DNA of 64,000 bases, taken from Chlamydomonas sphaeroides. Taxonomy: Eukaryota; Chlorophyta; Chlorophyceae; Chlamydomonadales; Chlamydomonadaceae. Of the stretch, positions 56,601 to 64,000 are shown one piece after another. The translations under genes were made by a program, and so were the position numbers. Under the pieces are notes generated by a model. It saw nothing but the letters and a program-made list of their open reading frames with translations, was not told the origin of the DNA and searched no databases. Position 1 is the first letter of the stretch. Every line of letters begins with the position of its first letter. The DNA lies in NCBI GenBank assembly GCA_001662425.1, contig BDDC01000024.1, forward strand, positions 1-64,000, given 5' to 3'.

Positions 56601-59600
56601 TCGAGAACAGCATAGCCAAGATCGGGGCGCTGCTGGCCATCGGCTTCGGCGACGCGGGCGCCGAGGTGCGCGGGGGCCGGGGCCGGGACTTGGCCGGGTT
56701 GGGCTGGGCTGGGCTCGTGCGCTGCTGCCAGCGCACGGCATCAGCGACAGGCCGTCAGGGGCCCTGCCTCCTGCGCTCTGCAGCGGGATGTCATGCCGGA
56801 AGCATGGGCTGCAGCGAGGCATGTCTGCTGCTCTGCCTCCTGCCGCAGGTCATTGCCGAGAACATCCGCAACGACGGCGACATCAACCCCATGGTGCCCG
56901 GCCGCAAGACGGTGGCCATCTTTGGCTTCTGCGACATCCGCCGCTTCACAGACACCACCGAGGTGCTCCAGGTACGACACACTAGCATACGGCTCGGTAC
57001 GACATCAGGGGCTCGCTGTACGGCAGTACAGGTCCGGCATTGCCGCACGCGGCGCGCCGCCTGCCAGCGCCTGCGCCTCTCCTCGCTTCCTCTACATCCC
57101 CGCGCCTGACCCTGACCGAATCCCCCGTGTGCCTGCTGCAACCTCCCCTCCCCACCGCAGGAGGGCGTGATGGAGTTCGTCAACTCCATAGCCCACATCG
57201 TGCACACCGCAGTGTCCACGCATGGCGGCTCGCCCAACAAGAACATCGGCGACGCGTTCCTGCTGGTGTGGAAGTTCCCGCGCGGCTTCAAGATGCGCGA
57301 CATCAACAACGTCACGCGCGACAGGCGAGCGTCAAGGAGGGGGCACGTGGGAAGGGAGCCGCATATGGTCTTCCCCGCACCTTCTCGCCCGCCTGCCAGT
57401 TCCCTGCGACTTGCCCTGCCCTGCCCACGCACCCATCCCCCAGGCGCGACGCCAGCCAGCTCCCCGACCGCTCCACACGCCCCACCGAGGCGCTGGCGCT
57501 TCCACCGCCGCCCCAATCGGGGCAGCTCCAATTGCCCTCGGCCTCCGCCAGCATGGCCGTGCCAGGCTCGGCCCCCGGCACCATCGCCGCAGGCGACCCG
57601 GCCCGGCCCACGTCCTCGGGCCCGGGCCTGCCCGTGGCCGCGGCCCTGGCCACGGGCCTCTCCATCGCGCCCTACAAGCGCCGCATGCTGCCCATGGGCT
57701 CGGCGCGCAGCAGGGTGGCGCCCTCGGACGCGGGCAGCCTGGCGGCGCTGGGCGGGCTGGGCGGACCCATGGGTCAGCTCAGCGCCGCCAAGGCCAGTGC
57801 GCACCTGGCGCACACGCTCGGCCTGGCGCAGCTGGCGGACGAGGGCTTTGGCGCCAACGGTGCGGCGGGCGCAGGGGCACACGCAGGGGCTTGAGCGCAC
57901 GGGGAAGCGTCACCGCGCACCACCGCGGCTGTGGGGGCCATGCGGGGGGCATGGCACAGGCGCACAGTAAGGGTTTGAGTTGGGACGAGCGCCTACGTTG
58001 AGCCACTTGACTTTCTGCTGGTGGTGACGAGACTCCTCCGCCTCCTGCTCTCGTGTCCCCTCGTCTCCCAGAGGGCGGCGGCATCGCCAAGATGCATCTG
58101 GTGCGGGCGCTCATGTGCCTCAAGCACGACGTGGACCTGTCGTGGGCCGCAAAGCGCGAGGTCATCGGCGCCATCGCCGACAACGCGCTCGCGTCCTTCG
58201 TGCTCATCAACATCGCCATCAAGAGGTGAGGGCGCCGCCGGCACTTGGGGATCTCGTTGGGCGCAGCCGCGGCTGGCAAATGGCGGCTGGCCCGCTGGCC
58301 TGCGACCTAACGCCGCGTGTTGTGCGTGGGCGTGCCCCTCTCGCGCCTGCACAGGTCCGCGCGGCTGAAGAAGTACGCGATGCGCAAGGACCTCAATCGC
58401 CGCATGCCGGGCTTCAAGATTGCCATGGGCTTCGGCCTGCACGTGGGCTGGGCCATCGAGGGCGCCATCGGTGAGCGCCCAGCGTGCCTCGCAAGGCAGC
58501 GAGTGCCGAGGTACCCCCTCGCAGCCGCAAACACCAGCACCCGACTTGCCGTTGTGTGTGGTCTTAACTCTCATGTGATGCGACTCGCTTCGCCGCTGCT
58601 CCCTTGGCCCCTCAGGCTCCGAGTACAAGATCGACGCTTCGTACCTGAGCCCCAACGTCAACATGGCCTCGCGCCTGGAGGCGGCCACCAAGCAATTCGG
58701 GGTGCTGATCCTGCTGTCCGAGGACTTTGTCGAGTGCCTCAGCAACGGAGTGCGCGACCGGGTGAGGACAGGCAGGGGAGCTGCTGTCGGAGCGCAGGCC
58801 ATAGGGCGCCTAGGCACGCCAGTGCCCGGGGCCGCCGCCGTAGCTCAGCTCTTTGCGCCCCGTGGCTGCCCCTTCACCTGGTTCGCCGTGCTGCCCGTAC
58901 AATTTCGACGATCGCAGATACGGCAGATCGACTGCGTCACGGTCAAGGGCAGTACGCAGCCCATGGGGCTGTACACGTACGACATCGACATGGACGCCGT
59001 ACCGGAGCCCACGATGGACGAGGTCCAGGCCGGTGAGACCATCTTGCCCGCATCGCTTGCGCCGCGCCGCGTGCAACACGCCCCAACACGCCCCAACACG
59101 CTGGCCCCTGGCGCCACATCGCCGCTGCGCAACCTCGCCCCTTGCGCCGCCGCACAACACACGTGTCCGCCCACCGCGCCGCTCGTTGGTCCGTTGCCGG
59201 CGCCGTGCCCCGGACCACGGGCGCCAACACGCGCGTCCGTCCACCCCCGCGTCATCAACTCTTGCTGCGGGCCCGTGCCTCTGGGGCCCCAGGTGACGAC
59301 AGCGCGGTGGAGGAGCTGCTGTGGCGCTCCTATTCGTGCGGCAACGTGTGGGCGGAAAACCCCGACTTGGCCAACAGCTGGGGCATCGACGGCGACTTCA
59401 AGCACGACTTCGACAAGGGCTTCTTCGTGAGTGCGCAGACCAGCAGGGGGGCAGCGGCCGGGTCCCCCATGGTCCGGCGACGACACGCCTCCGCCAGTGG
59501 GTGCCGCCCAACGCGCGCTGCTGCGCAGCTTTGTTGGCGCCTGACCCCAACGGTCAATCGCCAACCGCTAACGACCTCTCGTCGCACTGAAGCACCTCCG

Positions 59601-59816
59601 CTCGCTTGGCCCCTGATCCCCGTGCAGGCCTACCGGGTGGGCAACTGGACCGAGGCGCAGGTGCGGCTGGAGGCGTGCCGCACCGCACAGGTGGACCCCG
59701 CCACGGGGGCGCCGCGAGTGGACGGCCCCAGCGACGTGCTGCTCACCTACATGGCGGAGCACGGCTACACGGCGCCGCAGGGCTGGCGCGGCTTCCGCGA
59801 GCTCACGGAGAAGTGA
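50635..59816 (+). CDS. Class III nucleotidyl cyclase (probably adenylyl) with voltage-sensor-like domain, 1,505 aa
   Basis: Exons: 50635-51072, 51172-51571, 51778-51849, 52380-52484, 52629-52934, 53066-53277, 53511-53703, 54054-54235, 54521-54670, 54926-55051, 55238-55363, 55535-55602, 55911-56277, 56450-56665, 56849-56971, 57161-57324, 57444-57859, 58072-58225, 58355-58470, 58616-58761, 58918-59032, 59293-59426, 59628-59816. Residues 1-390 are Ser/Pro/Ala-rich with a polyAla tract. TM1 ~393-408, TM2 ~425-442 (E439), TM3 ~449-470 (D459) and an S4-like helix RVARIFRLLRMLR (Arg 508, 511, 514, 517, 520) look like a voltage sensor. TM5 (~582-594), a ~130-aa probable extracellular loop and TM6 (~733-750) follow, then a HAMP-like linker. 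The catalytic domain has metal-binding D1016 (FCDIRRF) and D1059 (NIGD), K1055 at the adenine-specifying position, and N1327/R1331 (NVNMASR); the guanylyl-cyclase Cys is absent. A ~150-aa low-complexity insert (~1083-1221) splits it. No K+-channel filter motif is seen. Predicted product: cAMP. Confidence 0.92.
51415..51505 (+). repeat. GCC/GCG tract encoding polyalanine in the cyclase N terminus
   Basis: A run of about 28 Ala codons, largely a repeated GCGGCCGCC pattern, lies in exon 2, upstream of the membrane domain. It is in frame and uninterrupted. Confidence 0.95.
52091..52143 (+). repeat. 20-bp tandem repeat in cyclase intron 3
   Basis: Two perfect copies of GCCCGAGGGGCCGACGTGCA (52091-52110, 52111-52130) are followed by a partial third. 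The same intron also holds a looser duplication at about 51880-51925 and 51970-52025. Confidence 0.95.
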
Positions 59817-62441
59817 GGCGTGCAGCGGTTGGCGATAAGGGAAAGGAGCGGGAAGGAGGGGAGGCTGCCGTGCGGGCGGTTGGGAGGAGCGGCTGGTTGT
59901 CGCAGCCGCCCCTGCCTTGTACCGGGTTCGTTGAAGTTGCGCGGCCACGTAATCGGGCCGTTTGGGCTGCGCATTGTTGGTTGGTTGGCGCGGCCTGGCG
60001 GGGCATGGTGCCGTGCTCATTTGGCTTGGCCTTGGTCGCGCCCCGCGCGCACCCCACGAGCCGGGAGATCCTGAGCGGCAGCGCGCGGCATTCATCCCCG
60101 GGGCCTAACCTGGCGCCCCGTGGGGACGCATCGTCAGGTTGCGGTGGGGCCGCCAGCAGGCGAGAGATACTGCAGTGAACAGCGAGGCGTGTAGCTAGGC
60201 TGTAGCAGGCTGTAGCATACGCGTGAGGAGAACTGCTGCGAGGAGCTATGGACCAGGCGGCGGGCGGCGGCTCCCTTCCGATGACGTCGGGGCCGTGCAC
60301 CTGCTGCGCTGCGGTGGGCGTTGCGGCAGGGCCGAGGCCAGCCCGTGAGCCGCGGACGTACCTGGCGTTGTGTGGGAGCTGATCAGCGTTGCGCCGCTGG
60401 CTTGGTCGCGAGGGGGCCTCGCTTGGGGGGCAGTACTAGGCAGTCGCCGCTGCAGCAGCGGCCAGGAACAAGCAGGGCTGATGGCGCGACTGGCGCGCGC
60501 GACCGCGTGTTGCTGCGGCCGGCGTTGCGTTCGGGGCACGCCGCACCCTTGCGCACTTGGCCTTTCCACAGCGCGCCGGATATGCCCGCGCTGACCTCCG
60601 GGCGCGTGATGGTTGCTTATTACCTGTGACTCCTGCAAGCGCCGGCGCCATGTGGGCCGAGGACGGCTACTGCCAGTGGTTGTGTTGTTGGGAGGTTGCT
60701 AGCGAGGGTCTGCTCCTGCGGCTGCTGCGTAGGCCTCGTTGGCCAGGGGCCGCTCCTGGGCGGATGGGAGGGGCGAAGCTGGGGCCATAGCAAAGCATCC
60801 GAGGGGCATCACCAGCAGGGGGCCTCCGTGTGGGTGCAGCGAGCGCCAAAGTCATTATCACCGCCGCCATTCACCGTAGTTCTTGCGCTTGCGCGCGCCG
60901 CTGTACAGGCTGTCATCATATGTGTTACCTTATATACTCAAGAGGCCCGCGCGCCCCGGGTTGTGCCGCGGGTCGCCGGCAGCGGCCCTGCTCGCAGCCG
61001 TAGCCGTAGCCGTGTGTAAGAAGCGTCCATGCAACCAATCCCGGCCCCCAGCTGTATGTGTCGCAGAGCCTCCGAACCGAGCACCACATGGCACCCATTG
61101 CCTGAACCCCTAAAGCTCAAGTCGGAGAGTCGGGTGTAACCCTGTTAATTCAAGATCCAAAAAACCCTCCATCGCTGCGGCGATGCCTACGGGCAGCCAG
61201 GGAGCCCTGCAGGGCCCTGACCTGTGGCTACGGCCATTGCCTCCTCCCCGCTCCGCGAAGGTGCGCGTGGGGGAGCGAAGGTGCGCGTGGGAGGCACGCG
61301 TTGAAGGGCCGGCAATGTAGCGAGCAGGGATCAGGCCCATCCAAACAGCAGCGGTCGGGCTTGGCAGGCAACAAGCTAGGGTGTGCGTAGTGCGGGCCGA
61401 CGTACGGCGGCGACCTGTGGCACAGCGTGTGCGGCCCGGGCAATCCACCCATGAGCCCCCGGCCCTTCGCCTTCCCCCACTACCCGAGTGACTGGCTACG
61501 TGGGGCGGCAGGACGCCTGTCTACACTGCAATTTGCGCCACTGACTGCGCAGGAGAGCGCGGGCGCGGTCAGGCCTCATCGAGCCTCACCCTGCCACACC
61601 GCATCCTGGCCGGCCCGGCCCTCAAGAAGGTAAGCCCCTGACTGGCTGACTGGTTCTTGTTTTGGAGCAGCCCAACAGGAAGATAAGACCTGGATCATGT
61701 GCCCATGACCAGCGCCAGCTCCCGTATGTTTGGATGCTGGCGGGCACAGCACGTGGTGCCCTTGCCTAACGCAGGGGCCTTGGGCGGGGACGTGGCCCGT
61801 GGTTCGGCGCGTGCCATGGCAGCCAGAGGCATGTGCGGTGCCTGTAAAGACCCAGGGACAACAGCAACTCTCATCTGCGCGCGGTGCGTCGCGAGCGTGT
61901 GGCGTGTGTGCGTGCGCGAAATTCCGTTGTTAACCTTGACGTGTGCTTCCTATGCTCGCCGCGACCGCGTCACGAGCGCATACTTGTTGGAGAGGGAGCC
62001 ACCAAAATCAATGCACATGATACAAAAGAGCTATGCGTTAGGGAGCACAACGCGGAACCGGAGGATTGCAGCAGGTACAAGGACCGGACAGTCCAGGTCG
62101 TTGGGACAGCCGAAGTCGTTGGCGAAACCTCGCATGCGTCGAGAAGCCGCCCTGCCACTTAGCATAAGCACGAATGCCGGGCACCTCCACGTCTTGATTT
62201 GCCACATATCGCGCGTTGCCAAGTCTTGACGCGTTGCCCTGATCTTCTCAATAGTGCAAAAATGATTACGATTGATGAGCTACCAGCGTGTATGTTTGCC
62301 AGCTATTAAGTACAGAAGCAGAGGCCTCGAATTTCACCTAACCGCCGCGACGATCGCCATACAGGAAGGTTGGCGCGCGGCTCAACGCAGTGCCATGTGC
62401 GTGATAACATGCAACGGACCATGCTCAACACATCGAGAGCT
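59817..62441. other. Stretch without a recognised gene downstream of the cyclase
   Basis: Open frames are short or compositionally driven. A short direct repeat of a GCGCGTGGGGGAGCGAAGGT-like unit lies near 61260-61290. From about 61900 to 62420 base composition is closer to balanced, as in the promoter regions elsewhere in the window. Confidence 0.45.
61015..61019 (+). terminator. TGTAA polyadenylation signal candidate
   Basis: This is a TGTAA noticed about 1.2 kb after the cyclase stop on the same strand; a second lies at about 61134. Assignment to the cyclase transcript is tentative because of the distance. Confidence 0.25.
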
Positions 62442-62528
62442 CATGGCTGGTGCGCGCTCTCGCGCGTCGCCGCGTGGCATCATTCCGGGTCGCGCACGGT
62501 CCCATCCGCCTCTACCATTTACACCCAG
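62442..62528 (+). CDS. Possible first exon of an unrecognised gene
   Basis: An ATG at 62442 opens a frame of 28 complete codons (MAGARSRASPRGIIPG...) to a strong CCCAG/GTAAGC donor at 62528/62529, preceded by less GC-rich, promoter-like DNA. A phase-compatible segment at about 63021-63114 (RRAVVYGASSSSPRVQ) lies between a CCAG acceptor and a CACAG/GTCGGT donor. I recognise no family and the evidence is weak; the gene, if real, would run off the right edge. Confidence 0.2.
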
Positions 62529-64000
62529 GTAAGCGCTCCGGGCGTCCTGGCAGCAGCCAGCCGTGTCCTGCCGATACTAGACCGTCGCCGTGCTGGTCCG
62601 GTCTGCGCCCAGCCCGCGAGCCGAGGCCCAGGCCTCATGCGCGGGCGAGCGGCGCTGCCGTCAAGCGCCGGGCGACACCCGGCGCCAGACAGCAGCCCCG
62701 CTACCCCGCACATGACGCCTGGGCGCCGGCTTGTGGCCTGGTACCTCCAGCAGCTGCCTGCGCATAGGCCCGTATCAGGGGTTTGACTGCGCCTGACCGT
62801 TCTAGGAGCTAGCTGAGAACCCTGGATTGGGCTCGCTGAGGGCTCCGGTCTGGGTTGTGGGGCCACCCATACATGGAGGCTGCGCTCTTCGACTTGGCAT
62901 GCCTCGGAAACTGCGCCCTTCCTGTCGCCTATGCGCCCTCCCCACATGGCATGCTCCGCCTCGGCGAGGGCCCACGGCCCCACGCCCCCACGTGAAGGCG
63001 CGGCCACCTACCGCTGCTCCAGCCGCCGCGCGGTCGTCTACGGTGCCTCTTCTTCCTCGCCCCGCGTGCAAGCCACCAGGCTTCATCAGCTTGAGTCCAG
63101 CAAGCAGAGCCACAGGTCGGTGCGTGCGGGCGCTTGCGCACGCGTTGCCTTGTCCGCCGCGCCCCCGACCCCACGTAAGCACCTGGGCGGCCGCGAGCCC
63201 GGGCGGCGGCGTTATGCGCGGGCGAGCGGCCCTGCCCTCCGAGCCCGGTCACGGCCCCGGGCACCGGAGGGCAGCGCTGCTCCCCCCTGCATACCGCCAT
63301 CGCCCGGGCCCGCGGCTGCCCAGGCGACCCAGGAGCGCCGTGCCGGGCCCGCTGCTGGCTGGGTAGCTACACGTGGGGGCCGCCGAGGGGCTGCTGCTGG
63401 GGCACCAAGCCACGGGCGTGTTGGGCAGCACCCGGTTCGATAGATGGATCGGCTATATCTCCGGGCCGCCGCTCGCCATGGCGCAACCTAGGCGCGATTA
63501 CGGGCGCACGTTCGCGGCTGCTTGCTGCGCAGCAAACTTGCACGTACATGTACGACTTAGTTCCACGCGTTACACCGCGTGAGTGGTCCTGCCCTCCCGC
63601 CCAACCAACCATCCGTGACAATGAGGCATGCCTCGCCAGCTCATCATGATGCAGGTGAACCTGGCATCGCTTGGCATTGCGCTGGTCGTCATTGGGAAGC
63701 GGCTCTGGATGGGCTGATCCGACGCTGGGTACCGGTGACCGTGGCTGGCGTGCGTGCATCGCCATGCCGTAGGAGGAAGCGAGGGTAGCTAGCGAGTCGA
63801 GAGTCGTCAGGCGGCAGCTCCGCGGTCTAGCTGGCCCAGCAGCCGCTCCACGCCAGACCCTACACGTCCATGGCGCTGTTTAGATCCAATTAAGCAACGC
63901 AACCTGTCATGTGTACGCGTACGTACGTGCGTGCGGCCAGGGCGCGGAGTAAGTGGGGCAAGTGGCTTCTACCTCCAAGGAGGCGGTCGTGTGGGCAAGG
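62529..64000. other. Right-hand end of the window, no supported gene
   Basis: GC-rich sequence with open frames on both strands but no recognisable motif. A short segment (TGCGCGGGCGAGCGGC) occurs at about 62638 and again at about 63213, suggesting a dispersed or duplicated element. Confidence 0.4.

Noticed and set aside
61699..62229. 176-codon open frame with a CxxC-like pattern
   Set aside because: No recognisable zinc-binding or other domain, no splice signals, and composition like flanking non-coding DNA.

Overview
The window is nuclear DNA from a eukaryote, most likely a chlorophyte green alga. It is very GC-rich. Genes are cut into many short exons by introns of about 100-1,600 bp with GT-AG (sometimes GC-AG) borders. 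Candidate TGTAA polyadenylation signals, the green-algal type, lie downstream of several genes. One gene resembles a plastid protein-import (TIC) component and another appears to have a chloroplast transit peptide. I cannot name the species. No tRNA, rRNA, CRISPR array or intact autonomous transposon was recognised.

Layout: a small broken F-box/LRR-like gene (+, 0.4-1.8 kb) is followed by gene-poor DNA. Three genes then lie on the minus strand. The first (4.2-9.0 kb) encodes a 1,167-aa secreted repeat protein with a GFWK motif. The second (11.1-20.7 kb) encodes a 2,103-aa nuclear protein combining SANT-like modules, a His/Cys motif, FYRN/FYRC domains and a long Gln-rich tail. The third (21.3-36.4 kb) is the spliceosomal intron-binding helicase Aquarius, 28 exons and 1,944 aa. 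At 36.4-37.2 kb a divergent promoter region switches to three plus-strand genes: a plastid SDR/NmrA-like Rossmann protein (37.2-39.5 kb, 268 aa), a MORN-repeat TIC100-like protein (40.9-49.1 kb, 973 aa), and a class III nucleotidyl cyclase carrying a voltage-sensor-like membrane domain (50.6-59.8 kb, 1,505 aa). The last 4 kb hold no convincing gene. I joined exons by hand; for the six main genes every junction keeps phase and each total is a whole number of codons.

The most unusual observations are: (1) a 220/226-bp repeat family found in three introns of the Aquarius gene and nowhere else in the window; (2) the voltage-sensor/cyclase fusion with a large insert inside the catalytic domain; (3) the SANT + FYRN/FYRC + polyQ architecture; (4) a head-to-head inverted duplication of the 5' end of the secreted-protein gene, decayed by a stop codon and split by a 154-bp insertion with a 9-bp target duplication; (5) five GC-AG introns among about 90, three of them consecutive in Aquarius.

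Three runs of N (14278-14669, 26981-27426, 43980-44335) lie in introns, two of them next to repeats or a 40-G homopolymer, so assembly there is uncertain. The genes are functionally unrelated housekeeping or signalling genes and do not form a pathway.
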